A DNA stretch of 39,192 nucleotides, taken from positions 1 through 39,192 of the forward strand of contig JACCEN010000019.1 of NCBI GenBank assembly GCA_013416435.1, given 5' to 3'. Shown here in pieces: positions 9,000 through 17,311 of the stretch; position 1 is the first letter of the stretch, and each line of letters begins with the position of its first letter. The notes below the pieces were generated by a model that did no database searches, had not been told where the DNA came from, and was given only the letters and a program-made list of their open reading frames with translations. The DNA is from Alcaligenaceae bacterium. Lineage in GTDB: Bacteria > Pseudomonadota > Gammaproteobacteria > Burkholderiales > Burkholderiaceae_B. The position numbers and the translations under genes were made by a program.

Positions 9000-9620
9000 A
9001 TGGCAACGCGATACGATGTAGCGGGCGCTCAAGGCCTATTTGAACCAGGATCGAATGAGTCGGTCCTGGCCAACAAGCTAGGTATTGTCAGTCAAGCCGA
9101 TATCGATGAGGCGGAGCTGGTGCTATTGCAGAAGCTGTATGAGTCTGTTTTGCGCGACCATTTGCCGGCAGGCCGCATTTCGATCAATCATCTGAAGACG
9201 TGGCACAGGCGCTGGCTGGGAAACGTTTACGCGTGGGCAGGGCAGCCCAGGACGGTCAACATGAGCAAAGGGGGGTTTCCCTTTGCTCCCGCAGCTCAAG
9301 TACCGCGGTTGATGGGGGATTTCGATCGGCTGTGTTTATGCAAATACACGCCCTGCATGGGCTTTGGCGAAGCGGAACTGACCGAAGCCATTGCCGTCAC
9401 TCATGTCGAATTCATCTTGATGCACCCATTCCGCGAGGGCAACGGTCGCATTTCACGATTGCTGGCGGATGTGATGGCGGTCCAAGCCGGGCATGGCCCG
9501 CTGGATTACAGTTGCTGGGAAAGCAATAAGCAGCAGTACATCACGGCAATTCAGCAGGGCTTGGGAAGCGACTATGAACCGATGAAGTATTGGGTAAGGA
9601 AAGTACTTGAAACGGCGTAG
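9000..9620 (+). CDS. Fic-domain protein, probable class I Fic toxin (AMP transferase)
   Basis: A 206-aa Fic protein. The catalytic motif HPFREGNGR is complete at residues 142-150, so AMP transfer from ATP to a target hydroxyl is expected. The flap region GNVYAWAGQPRTVNMSKGG is present. The N-terminus has SVLANKLGI, as in E. coli Fic and VbhT, whose activity is held down by a small separate antitoxin. No inhibitory [S/T]xxxE[G/N] helix is visible within this protein. AAGGGGA before the ATG is a good ribosome-binding site. The gene lies between the two origin-like modules. A 56-aa gene on the opposite strand just downstream is a possible partner. Confidence 0.9.
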   Translation: MATRYDVAGAQGLFEPGSNESVLANKLGIVSQADIDEAELVLLQKLYESVLRDHLPAGRISINHLKTWHRRWLGNVYAWAGQPRTVNMSKGGFPFAPAAQVPRLMGDFDRLCLCKYTPCMGFGEAELTEAIAVTHVEFILMHPFREGNGRISRLLADVMAVQAGHGPLDYSCWESNKQQYITAIQQGLGSDYEPMKYWVRKVLETA

Positions 9621-9649
9621 ACCGAAGCAGTGCAATGCTGCGGGGAATG

Positions 9650-9820
9650 TCAGGCAACAGCCGCAGCCAGGCTCAATTGCTGGTACTTGCTGCTTTGCGC
9701 TTTCAGCAAGGCTTCCAGTTCCTTGATGGATTGCCCCGTTTCGATTGCCGTCGAGCTCGCGACAGCGCGAATGATGCGCGTTTGTGCGGGAGGAACCAGA
9801 AGTGAAGGCGTGGATTTCAT
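9650..9820 (-). CDS. Small protein, 56 aa, possible Fic antitoxin
   Basis: The product starts MKSTPSLLVPPAQTRIIRAV and is probably helical. It contains SSTAIETGQS, which resembles the antitoxin inhibitory motif [S/T]xxxE[G/N] except that T precedes G. Small Fic antitoxins such as VbhA and YhfG have similar size. A TATAAT sequence on the minus strand near 9849-9854 could be its -10 element, which supports the start at 9820 rather than one of the in-frame ATGs at 9850 and 9889. The gene is convergent with fic, not upstream of it in the same operon, which is unusual for such pairs. The role is inference; the frame itself is moderately supported. Confidence 0.45.
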   Translation of the reverse strand: MKSTPSLLVPPAQTRIIRAVASSTAIETGQSIKELEALLKAQSSKYQQLSLAAAVA

Positions 9821-9944
9821 TGAATCTCGGTTAAGGAGAGCTAACCCCATTATAACCGTATGCGTCTTTGCCAAAAAGCGCGTATGCAATTCCGAAGCTT
9901 CAACAGTGACCTCAGAGCAACAAAGGCAGAGTGTCTTGGAATCG

Positions 9945-10170
9945 GACGATTATTTATACACTCTTTTCTTTATATAAAAAGAATGATGGTAATGGGTGTC
10001 TGTGGACAAGTGGAAGAACTTGTCCTTCATCTTGATAACAAAGGATTTTTGATTGATCCGGCCTTAGGGATAAGGTTCGCTGAGCCGGTGGGCCGAAACT
10101 GCATAACTTTTTCGCTTAAGGCTAAAGGCCGGTTTGTACCCTTACTGTCAACAGGTCTTCCACAACATTC
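9945..10170. other. Origin-like module B (AT-rich tract, degenerate DnaA boxes)
   Basis: This matches module A in layout and partly in sequence: CTCTTTTCTTTATATAAAAA, then ATGATGG, then GTCTGTGGACAAGTGG, where A has ATCTGTGGATAAGTGG. Further on it has CTGCATAACTTTTTCG against CTGATAACTTTTAGCG in A, and TTCCACAAC against CTCCACAAT. The box at 10001-10009 (TGTGGACAA) has one mismatch to a DnaA box. Segments such as GATAACAAAGG and GGGATAAGG resemble betaproteobacterial oriC. The module may be a second, partly decayed origin copy, or the original one. It ends just upstream of the glutamine amidotransferase gene. Confidence 0.45.
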
Positions 10171-10229
10171 TCCGCAAGGCCAATATGCCTGTTTTTCGGC
10201 CGCGAGCGGATAAGAAGCCTGGATGTATG

Positions 10230-10955
10230 ATGGACAACATGAACGATATACATCCATTTTTGATCATCCAAATGGGATACCCGCCACGCAGCGTATCGGC
10301 TCGCGTGGGCAGCCAGGAAGACTGGTTCATGACGGCTTTGCGTGACTTGAAGGGGCCCATCCAGGTTGTCCGGCCATTCGAGGAAGAACCGTTGCCCGCT
10401 GCATCTCGGATTCGTGCGGCAGTTATAACGGGATCATGGTCCATGGTGACCGATCACGAGCCATGGAGCGAACGAACAGCGGACTGGGTAAGAGAAGCCG
10501 CAGCGAACGAGACGCCTTTGCTGGGCGTATGCTATGGCCACCAGCTGATGGCTCATGCGCTGGGCGGAAGGGTCGACTATCATCCGAAAGGCGCGGAGAT
10601 CGGAATACAGACAGTCGAACTGTTGCCGGATGCTTTCCAGGATCCTTTGTTGCAGGGCTTGCCGTTACGCTTTCCGGCCAATCTGTCGCACCGGCAAGCG
10701 GTTCTTGTGCCGCCCGACGGCGCCAAAGTCCTTGCCCGTTCCGCGCACGACGATAACCAGGTGCTGCGTTATGGGCCGAGGTCCTGGTCCGTGCAGTTCC
10801 ATCCGGAGTTCACGCCGGCAATCATGGCTGCTTGCATAGAGGCCAAGGCGGACCAGTACGCGAAAGAGGGCTTCAATGTAAGGAGTCTGCTGTCGCAATT
10901 AGGCCCGACACCGCAAGCGCTCCTTGTATTGAGACGGTTCGCTTCCATTTGGTAG
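10230..10955 (+). CDS. Class I glutamine amidotransferase (GMP-synthase-like GATase)
   Basis: About 241 aa with a class I glutamine amidotransferase triad. The nucleophile is the cysteine in LLGVCYGHQLMAHALGG, and the His-Glu pair is in VQFHPEF. The preceding AAVITGSWSMV forms the oxyanion strand. These stand-alone proteins are annotated as GMP-synthase-like amidotransferases; they release ammonia from glutamine, or act on gamma-glutamyl bonds, for an unknown acceptor. The start is uncertain: ATGs lie at 10227, 10230 and 10239, with no strong Shine-Dalgarno sequence. The open frame extends upstream to 10134, but that part overlaps origin-like module B and is probably not translated. Confidence 0.88.
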   Translation: MDNMNDIHPFLIIQMGYPPRSVSARVGSQEDWFMTALRDLKGPIQVVRPFEEEPLPAASRIRAAVITGSWSMVTDHEPWSERTADWVREAAANETPLLGVCYGHQLMAHALGGRVDYHPKGAEIGIQTVELLPDAFQDPLLQGLPLRFPANLSHRQAVLVPPDGAKVLARSAHDDNQVLRYGPRSWSVQFHPEFTPAIMAACIEAKADQYAKEGFNVRSLLSQLGPTPQALLVLRRFASIW

Positions 10956-11118
10956 CTGGACCTATTCCTGGACCACAAAAGTGGATGTGTTCCTTGATGG
11001 TTGTCTGTAGCGTGCTGTGGATGATTCCGTTGCCGCTTGGTTTGCCTGAATGGGTGCAGGACCGTTTAAATGGAGTTGGGCGAATTTATTGGGTGTAATT
11101 GGGTGTATTATTGGCTGC

Positions 11119-12168
11119 ATGATTCGCACGGACTCTCTTCTGATCACCCCGGAAATTCTTGGCCTGATCGCTGGTATTGATGAATTCAAAGGCGCTTGGC
11201 GTGCCTTAGGTACGCTGGCGCCCGACCGGCTGTCGGCACTACGGCGAGTGGCCACCATCGAGAGCATCGGCTCTTCGACCCGCATTGAAGGCAGCAAGCT
11301 GTCGGATCGTGAAGTCGAACACCTGCTTTCCAACCTGCAGATAAAGTCGTTCGAGACCCGCGACGAACAGGAAGTGGCCGGATATGCTGAAGTCATGGAG
11401 CTGGTGTTTTCGTCCTGGCAGGATATTGCTTTCACTGAGAATCATATTCGGCAGTTGCATCGTGACCTGTTGACCCACAGTGACAAGGATGCTTGGCATC
11501 GCGGCAACTACAAGACCACGACCAATAGCGTCGCGGCATTTGACGTAATGGGCAAGACGCTGGGCGTAGTTTTTGAAACGGCAACCCCTTTCGATACGCC
11601 ACACCGGATGAGGGAATTGGTGGACTGGTTCAACGAAGCGCGCAGCACGGGACGTCTGCATCCATTATTGTTGATCGGTATATGGGTCGTGGTGTTCCTG
11701 GAAATCCATCCATTTCAGGATGGCAACGGTCGTTTGAGCCGAGTACTGACTACGCTGTTGCTGTTACAGGCTGGCTATGCCTATGTGCCCTATAGTTCGA
11801 TGGAAAGCGTGATCGAGCAAAGCAAGGAAGCCTACTACCTGGCGCTGCGGCAGACCCAAGGTAGTATGCGCAAGGATGCTCCGGATTGGCAGCCCTGGCT
11901 GGTGTTCTTCCTGCGCGCGCTGAGGCAGCAGGTACATCGCTTGGAACGCAAGGTCGAGCGTGAAAAGCTGGTGCTTGCCAAATTGCCCGATCTGGCACTG
12001 CAGATTGTCGAGTTCACGCGAGAGCATGGCCGAATCACCATGGCTGAAGCCATTCGCCTGACCGGTGCCAGCCGCAATACGCTCAAGCTGCATTTCCGTG
12101 CATTGGTAGAGCAAGGCCATCTGGCTCAGCAGGGTGGAGGACGCGGGACCTGGTATGAGTTGCGCTGA
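11119..12168 (+). CDS. Fic family protein, class II, with C-terminal winged helix
   Basis: A 349-aa protein that differs from the Fic protein at 9000. The inhibitory motif is built in: S53-TRI-E57-G58 in GSSTRIEGSKLS, which blocks ATP binding until relieved (class II Fic). The catalytic motif HPFQDGNGRLSR at residues 197-208 is intact. The C-terminus (RITMAEAIRLTGASRNTLKLHFRALVEQGHL) is a winged-helix domain, common in this group, and may bind DNA or fix the dimer. The start is uncertain: ATG at 11119 is preferred because the family begins near here, but ATG at 11050 is in frame. No clear ribosome-binding site is visible for either. The target is unknown. Confidence 0.9.
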   Translation: MIRTDSLLITPEILGLIAGIDEFKGAWRALGTLAPDRLSALRRVATIESIGSSTRIEGSKLSDREVEHLLSNLQIKSFETRDEQEVAGYAEVMELVFSSWQDIAFTENHIRQLHRDLLTHSDKDAWHRGNYKTTTNSVAAFDVMGKTLGVVFETATPFDTPHRMRELVDWFNEARSTGRLHPLLLIGIWVVVFLEIHPFQDGNGRLSRVLTTLLLLQAGYAYVPYSSMESVIEQSKEAYYLALRQTQGSMRKDAPDWQPWLVFFLRALRQQVHRLERKVEREKLVLAKLPDLALQIVEFTREHGRITMAEAIRLTGASRNTLKLHFRALVEQGHLAQQGGGRGTWYELR

Positions 12169-12305
12169 TATGCCCATCTACTGCTTAGCGGTAACGCCGG
12201 ACGATACTCCCGGTCGTCGGTAACCGTGTAGGTCTTATCTTTAGTTTACGTGGCTTTCAGCCACACAAGCCAAGCAGACATCAGTGGACATTCCAGGAAC
12301 CCACC

Positions 12306-13685
12306 TCACTTCCCGATGCAGAAACTGGAAAAGATCTCGCCCAACAGGTCATCGCTGGTGAACTGACCTGTGATGCTGCAAAGCGCTTCATGCGCAAGGC
12401 GCAGCTCTTCGGCCAGAAGGTCCAGGACACGGTCGTCATGGCTGGCATGTTCCGCCGCCAAATCCAGGTGGTGTCCGGCTGTGCCAAGGGCAGACAGATG
12501 GCGCTCGCGCGCAAGCCACGGCGATTCGGATGACGGGTTCCAGCCGGCGATGTCCAGCAGCCTTTGGCGGAGTTCCGGAAGGCCGGCACCGGTCTTGGCG
12601 GATATGCCGATCTGGTTGCCGTCGGCATGTTGTCCAAGTAGGCCTTCCCGTTCGGCCTCTGGCAACAGGTCGATCTTGTTCAAGACTTCCAGCACGGGCG
12701 TGCGAGCAGGCAGGCGTTGGGTGATGGCGGTGTCGAGCTCGTCTTCTCGGGCGCGCGCGTCTTGCAGGTGCAGGATGACGTTGGCTTTCTCGATTTCCGC
12801 CCAGCTGCGTGCTATGCCGATGCTTTCAACGGTGTCATCGGTTTCGCGCAGCCCGGCGGTATCCACGATATGCAGGGGTACACCCTGGATATGGATCTGC
12901 TGCACGACTTTATCGCGTGTGGTGCCGGCGATCGGGGTCACGATGGCAATGTCGTCTCCCGCCAGGGCATTGAGCAGGCTGGATTTCCCGACGTTGGGTT
13001 GGCCGGCCAGCACGACATGCAGTCCGTCACGCAGGATCATGCCTTGTCTGGCCTGCGCCACCATGGTGTCGAGCTCCGTGCGGATGGCTTCCAGGACCGA
13101 ACGGGCCTGGTATTTTTCAAGGAAGTCGATTTCTTCCTCGGGAAAATCCAGCGTGGCTTCGATCAGCATGCGCAAATGGATGATGCGGTCGGACAGATCG
13201 TTCACCTGCCTGGAGAAAGTGCCGCTCAAAGAAGCCATGGCGCTGCGTGCGGCGGCTTCCGATGAGGCGTCGATCAGGTCGGCGACGGCTTCGGCCTGCG
13301 CCAGGTCCATGCGGTCGTTCAGGAAGGCGCGGTGGGTGAACTCGCCGGGCTCCGCATGGCGCAGCCCGAGTTCCTTGCCGGCTTCCAGGCAATGCTCGAG
13401 TATGCGCCGAAGCACGGCGGGGCCGCCGTGGCCTTGAAGCTCGAGGACGTCCTCTCCGGTATAGGAATGCGGACTCTTGAAGTACAGGGCGATGCCCATG
13501 TCGATGGCATGGCCGTCCTTGTCATTGAAGGGCAGGTAGTGGGCATGACGCGGCTTCAGGGCGGCGGAGAACAGCTTGGCCAGCAAAGGGTCCAGCGAAC
13601 CGCCGGAAATGCGTACGACGCCTATGCCACCGCGTCCGGGGGCAGTGGCGATGGCGATGATGGGGTCATGGGAGCGCAGGGTCAT
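12306..13685 (-). CDS. mnmE: tRNA modification GTPase MnmE
   Basis: MnmE (TrmE, 459 aa) is the GTPase partner of MnmG in wobble-uridine modification. The N-terminal tetrahydrofolate-binding domain begins [20 protein letters not shown]. The inserted G domain has G1 [10 protein letters not shown]3 DTAGLRE and G4 NKID. The essential C-terminal C-x-GK motif is present as FCIGK. The ATG at 13685 gives the normal family length; the longer frame upstream overlaps the divergent YciI gene. In related genomes mnmE lies next to yidC or mnmG. Here it is separated from both by accessory genes. Confidence 0.96.
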   Translation of the reverse strand: MTLRSHDPIIAIATAPGRGGIGVVRISGGSLDPLLAKLFSAALKPRHAHYLPFNDKDGHAIDMGIALYFKSPHSYTGEDVLELQGHGGPAVLRRILEHCLEAGKELGLRHAEPGEFTHRAFLNDRMDLAQAEAVADLIDASSEAAARSAMASLSGTFSRQVNDLSDRIIHLRMLIEATLDFPEEEIDFLEKYQARSVLEAIRTELDTMVAQARQGMILRDGLHVVLAGQPNVGKSSLLNALAGDDIAIVTPIAGTTRDKVVQQIHIQGVPLHIVDTAGLRETDDTVESIGIARSWAEIEKANVILHLQDARAREDELDTAITQRLPARTPVLEVLNKIDLLPEAEREGLLGQHADGNQIGISAKTGAGLPELRQRLLDIAGWNPSSESPWLARERHLSALGTAGHHLDLAAEHASHDDRVLDLLAEELRLAHEALCSITGQFTSDDLLGEIFSSFCIGK

Positions 13686-13754
13686 GGCAAGGCAACGGGC
13701 GGAAAGCGTAATACTATGCAGGCAGCGACAGTTTATCGTGAACAAGGAACGACC

Positions 13755-14051
13755 ATGCCTTATTTGATTGAAACCTTCGATAAACCTCATACCCAGGCAT
13801 TGAGGCAGGCTTTGCGGGACAAGCACCTGGACTATCTGGAAGAAAACAAGGCTTTGTTGCTGGCTTGCGGTGCCAAGCTGGATGACGATGGTCTTGTCGG
13901 AAGCGGTAGCGTGTATATCGTCGATGTCGAAACCCGAACCGAAGCGGAGGCATTCGTCAACGCCGATCCGTTTGCGCAAGGCGGTTTGTTCGAGCGCATG
14001 AACATCACGCGCTGGCGCAAGGCCTACCTGGATGGGCAGAGCTATCTGTAG
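13755..14051 (+). CDS. YciI-like small protein
   Basis: A 98-aa protein of the YCII domain family: [31 protein letters not shown], then [41 protein letters not shown]. The conserved pattern, with a histidine after the first helix and the ADPF motif, is present. The family forms dimeric ferredoxin-like folds; no firm reaction is known for most members. AAGGA lies 7 bp before the ATG. It is transcribed away from mnmE, with 69 bp between the two starts. Two REP-like palindromes follow the stop codon. Confidence 0.92.
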   Translation: MPYLIETFDKPHTQALRQALRDKHLDYLEENKALLLACGAKLDDDGLVGSGSVYIVDVETRTEAEAFVNADPFAQGGLFERMNITRWRKAYLDGQSYL

Positions 14052-14062
14052 GAGGGGAATAG

Positions 14063-14092
14063 GGGGTCAGACCCTGTATAGGGTCTGACCCC
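14063..14092. repeat. REP-like palindrome, copy 4
   Basis: Arms GGGGTCAGACCCT and AGGGTCTGACCCC around GTAT, with compensating changes in both arms that keep the hairpin. It lies between the convergent YciI-like gene and katA. Confidence 0.9.
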
Positions 14093-14120
14093 TCGCCACC
14101 GAGTTCGCTCGAAAAGCATT

Positions 14121-14150
14121 GGGGTCAGACCCCCTACGGGGTCTGACCCC
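14121..14150. repeat. REP-like palindrome, copy 5
   Basis: Arms GGGGTCAGACCCC and GGGGTCTGACCCC around CTAC, 28 bp after copy 4. It lies 9 bp beyond the katA stop codon. Confidence 0.92.
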
Positions 14151-14159
14151 CCGCCACGC

Positions 14160-15596
14160 TCAGCGAGCCAATGCCTCGATGGAGGCGGCCACGCCGGCGC
14201 CATAGGCGGGATCCGCTTGGGTGCAGTGATGGATATGGCGTTCCTGTACGTCCTTGGAGGCACCCGAAATTGCCCGCGCCGTGTTGTCGAACAAGGCCTG
14301 CTTTTGTTCGTCATTCATCAAGCGGAACAGGGCGGCCGGCTGCGAGAAATAGTCTTCATCCACCCGGTGATTCCAGTGGTCCGCGGAACCTTCTATCGAA
14401 AGCGGTGGCTCGCGGTAATCCGGTTGTTCCTGCCATTCACCTTGGGTGTTCGGCTCGTTGCCCGTCGTACGGCCATAGTTGCCATCCACCCGCATGGCGC
14501 CATCCCGATGGAAGCTGTGATAGGGGCATTTTGGTGCGTTGACGGGAATCTGGTGGTGGTTGACGCCCAGGCGGTAGCGCTGCGCGTCGCCGTACGAGAA
14601 CAAGCGGGCTTGCAGCATGCGATCGGGTGAAAAACCGATGCCGGGAACGACGTTCGCAGGAGTGAATGCCGCCTGTTCGACTTCGGCGAAGAAGTTTTCG
14701 GGATTGCGATTCAGTTCCAGAACGCCCACTTCGATCAACGGGTAATCGCCATGCGGCCATACTTTGGTCAAGTCGAACGGATTGATGTGATAGGTGGCTG
14801 CGTCCTTTTCGGGCATGATCTGGACATACATCGTCCAGCGCGGGAAATCCTTGTTCTCGATGGCTTCGAACAAGTCCCGTTGCGAGCTTTCGCGATCGCG
14901 ACCGACCAGTTCGCAGGCTTCTGCGTCCGTCAGGTTCTTGATGCCTTGCTGGGTCTTGAACGTGAACTTTACCCAGTAGCGCTGGTTGTCGCTGCTGATG
15001 AAACTGAAGGTGTGGCTGCCGAACAGATGCATGTTGCGGAAGCCGGCGGGAATGCCGCGGTCGCTCATCACGATGGTGACTTGGTGCAAAGCTTCCGGCA
15101 GGCCGGTCCAGAACTCCCAATTGTTCTGGGGGCTGCGCATGCCAGTACGGGGATCACGCTTGACGGCATGATTCAAATCGGGAAATTTGAGGGGGTCGCG
15201 AAAGAAGAACACGGGGGTATTGTTGCCAACCAGATCCCAATTTCCTTCTTCTGTATAGAACTTCATGGCAATACCGCGGATGTCGCGCTCGGCATCGGCT
15301 GCGCCGCGTTCGCCCGCAACGGTCGAGAATCGCGCGAAGACAGGTGTCTGCTTGCCGACCTCGGAGAAGATCTTGGCGCGGGTGTACTTGGTGATGTCCT
15401 TGGTAACGGTGAAGGTCCCATACGCGCCGGCACCCTTGGCATGCATGCGGCGCTCGGGAATGACTTCACGGTCGAAATGCGCGAGCTTTTCGATCAGCCA
15501 GATATCCTGCAACAGGACGGGACCTCGTGGTCCGGCTGTCATGGTGTTCTGATTGTCGACGACTGGCGCGCCAGCGGCAGTAGTGAGCTTTTTCAT
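14160..15596 (-). CDS. katA: Monofunctional haem catalase, small-subunit clade 3 type
   Basis: A 478-aa catalase that splits hydrogen peroxide into water and oxygen. The distal-side signature [20 protein letters not shown] carries the essential histidine (about residue 52). The catalytic asparagine is in VGNNTPVFF, and the proximal haem tyrosine is in the [14 protein letters not shown] motif near residue 335. The length of about 480 aa and the sequence fit the clade 3 enzymes that also bind NADPH. No signal peptide is seen, so it is cytoplasmic. It is a single-gene unit. OxyR control is common for such genes, but no site can be read with confidence upstream. Confidence 0.96.
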   Translation of the reverse strand: MKKLTTAAGAPVVDNQNTMTAGPRGPVLLQDIWLIEKLAHFDREVIPERRMHAKGAGAYGTFTVTKDITKYTRAKIFSEVGKQTPVFARFSTVAGERGAADAERDIRGIAMKFYTEEGNWDLVGNNTPVFFFRDPLKFPDLNHAVKRDPRTGMRSPQNNWEFWTGLPEALHQVTIVMSDRGIPAGFRNMHLFGSHTFSFISSDNQRYWVKFTFKTQQGIKNLTDAEACELVGRDRESSQRDLFEAIENKDFPRWTMYVQIMPEKDAATYHINPFDLTKVWPHGDYPLIEVGVLELNRNPENFFAEVEQAAFTPANVVPGIGFSPDRMLQARLFSYGDAQRYRLGVNHHQIPVNAPKCPYHSFHRDGAMRVDGNYGRTTGNEPNTQGEWQEQPDYREPPLSIEGSADHWNHRVDEDYFSQPAALFRLMNDEQKQALFDNTARAISGASKDVQERHIHHCTQADPAYGAGVAASIEALAR

Positions 15597-15748
15597 GCTG
15601 AGTCCTTTTTATATGTGGCGAGACGTGGCATGGCGCGGATAGCAAGTTTCTTTTCCAGTACTGGGCGCCAGGCTCTGGAGCCAGTGTAGCCAGGCCTGGT
15701 ATTTTAGTAAAATTGATTAAACTAAGGACAGTGATAGGTATAGTTTAT

Positions 15749-15778
15749 GGGGTCAGACCCCGTACGGGGTCTGACCCC
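15749..15778. repeat. REP-like palindrome, copy 6
   Basis: Perfect palindrome with spacer GTAC. With the 28 bp before it, it forms one unit of an imperfect 67-bp tandem duplication that includes copy 7. Confidence 0.92.
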
Positions 15779-15815
15779 TTGCCATGAAATAAGGACTGTG
15801 ATGGATATTGCTTGT

Positions 15816-15845
15816 GGGGTCAGACCCCATTCGGGGTCTGACCCC
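15816..15845. repeat. REP-like palindrome, copy 7
   Basis: Arms identical to copy 6, around ATTC. The preceding bases (AATAAGGACTGTGATGGATAT) are a diverged copy of those before copy 6. It lies 9 bp from the livF stop. Confidence 0.92.
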
Positions 15846-15854
15846 TCGATCCCA

Positions 15855-16568
15855 TCACACACCCATGTAGACCTGCAGCTGCCGGCGCTGCGCGCTGAGT
15901 TCTTGCGAGGTCCCTTCCCAGACGGCTCGCCCTTTTTCCACGATGTAATGACGGTCGGCGAGCGGCAGCAGGGAATTCAGGTTCTTGTCGATGCAGATGA
16001 TGGCCAGTCCTTGCTGCTTCAAGGTAGCCAGGCAATTCCAGATTTCCGTGCGGATGATGGGCGCCAGTCCTTCTGTGGCTTCGTCCAGGATCAGTAGCTT
16101 GGGATTGGTCATGAGGGCGCGGCCTATGGCCAGCATTTGCTGTTCGCCGCCGGACAGGTTGGAACCCAGGTTTCCCGAGCGCTCCGACAGGCGCGGAAAC
16201 AATTCATAGATTTTTTCGATGGTCCAAGGCAAGGTGGAGCGTTGGCGGTTGTGGGCGGTGGCCACCAGGTTTTCGTGGACGCTCAGGTTGGGAAAGACCT
16301 GCCGGCCCTCGGGAACCAGGCCGATGCCGGCACGGCCGATTTTATAGGATGGCAGCTGGGTGATGTCGCGGCCATCGAAGTGTATGGCGCCTTTGCTGGG
16401 CCGCATCAGGCCGACGATGGATTTGACGCTGGTGGATTTTCCCATGCCGTTGCGGCCCAGCAGGGTGACGAACTGGCCCGCCTCGACACTGAACGCCATG
16501 CCGAAAAGCGCCTGGCTGGGACCATAGAAGGCATCGATGTCCGACACGTTCAGCAATGCGCTAGACAT
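15855..16568 (-). CDS. livF: ABC transporter ATP-binding protein LivF type
   Basis: One of two ATPases (237 aa) of a branched-chain amino-acid type importer. Walker A GRNGMGKST, the signature LSGGEQQ and Walker B LLILDEATEGLAP are complete. The GLVPEGRQVFPNLSVHENL stretch is typical of LivF. The ATG overlaps the livG stop (TAATG), so it is translationally coupled as the last gene of the five-gene operon. The substrate could also be an amide or a related solute; the ATPase does not reveal this. Confidence 0.94.
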   Translation of the reverse strand: MSSALLNVSDIDAFYGPSQALFGMAFSVEAGQFVTLLGRNGMGKSTSVKSIVGLMRPSKGAIHFDGRDITQLPSYKIGRAGIGLVPEGRQVFPNLSVHENLVATAHNRQRSTLPWTIEKIYELFPRLSERSGNLGSNLSGGEQQMLAIGRALMTNPKLLILDEATEGLAPIIRTEIWNCLATLKQQGLAIICIDKNLNSLLPLADRHYIVEKGRAVWEGTSQELSAQRRQLQVYMGV

Positions 16569-17311
16569 TATTCTTCGTCTCCGAGGTAGGCGGTCCGGAC
16601 GCTGGGATTGTCCCGTATTTCCGTGGCGGATCCGCTGGCGATTGCGCGGCCATAGACCAGCACGGTAATGCGGTCGGCGAGCTTGAAGACGGCATCCATG
16701 TCGTGTTCGACCAGGACGATGCCGTAGTCCTTCTTGATGCTCAGGAGAAGCTGGGTCATTTGCAGGGATTCGGCCTGGCTCATGCCCGCCATGGGCTCAT
16801 CCAGAAGGAGCAGGCGGGGTTTGCCCGCCAGCACCATGGCCAGCTCCAGTTGGCGTTGTTCCCCATGGGCCATGTCGGACACGGGGACATGCATGCGGGA
16901 CTCTAGTCCTACCCGAGCCAGCGCTTCATGTGCGGGATCCGTGAGCTCGGGCTGGGCGCTGACGGGCGACCAGAATCGGAAGCTATGGCCCTGGTGTGCC
17001 TGTACGGCAAGCATGACGTTCTGCAGTGCGCTGAACTCCGGGAAAATCGATGTGATCTGATAAGAGCGGGCAATGCCGCGCAGGCTGCGCTGTTCTACGC
17101 TTTCCGCAGTGATGTCCCGGCCTTCCAGCAGGATCTGGCCGGCATCGGGTTTGATTTCACCGGCAAGCTGTGTGATGAGCGTGCTTTTCCCGGCACCGTT
17201 CGGGCCGATGATGGCGTGGATTTCGCCATGATGGACCTCGAAGCTGAACTTGTCGGTGGCTACGAGGCCGCCATAGCGTTTCACCAGGCCGCGTACCGTC
17301 AATAGACTCAT
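16568..17311 (-). CDS. livG: ABC transporter ATP-binding protein LivG type
   Basis: The second ATPase (247 aa). Walker A GPNGAGKST and Walker B LLLLDEPMAGMS are intact. The signature reads MAHGEQRQ, with the LSGGQ-type serine replaced, a variation often seen in LivG proteins of this group. The start ATG at 17311 overlaps the livM stop as ATGA and gives the normal length. The longer frame upstream is livM read in another frame. Confidence 0.94.
   Translation of the reverse strand: MSLLTVRGLVKRYGGLVATDKFSFEVHHGEIHAIIGPNGAGKSTLITQLAGEIKPDAGQILLEGRDITAESVEQRSLRGIARSYQITSIFPEFSALQNVMLAVQAHQGHSFRFWSPVSAQPELTDPAHEALARVGLESRMHVPVSDMAHGEQRQLELAMVLAGKPRLLLLDEPMAGMSQAESLQMTQLLLSIKKDYGIVLVEHDMDAVFKLADRITVLVYGRAIASGSATEIRDNPSVRTAYLGDEE

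Noticed and set aside
12250-12264. Hairpin GTGGCT-TTC-AGCCAC between the Fic gene and mnmE as a terminator
   Set aside because: The stem is perfect but no T run follows on either strand, so a Rho-independent terminator is not supported.
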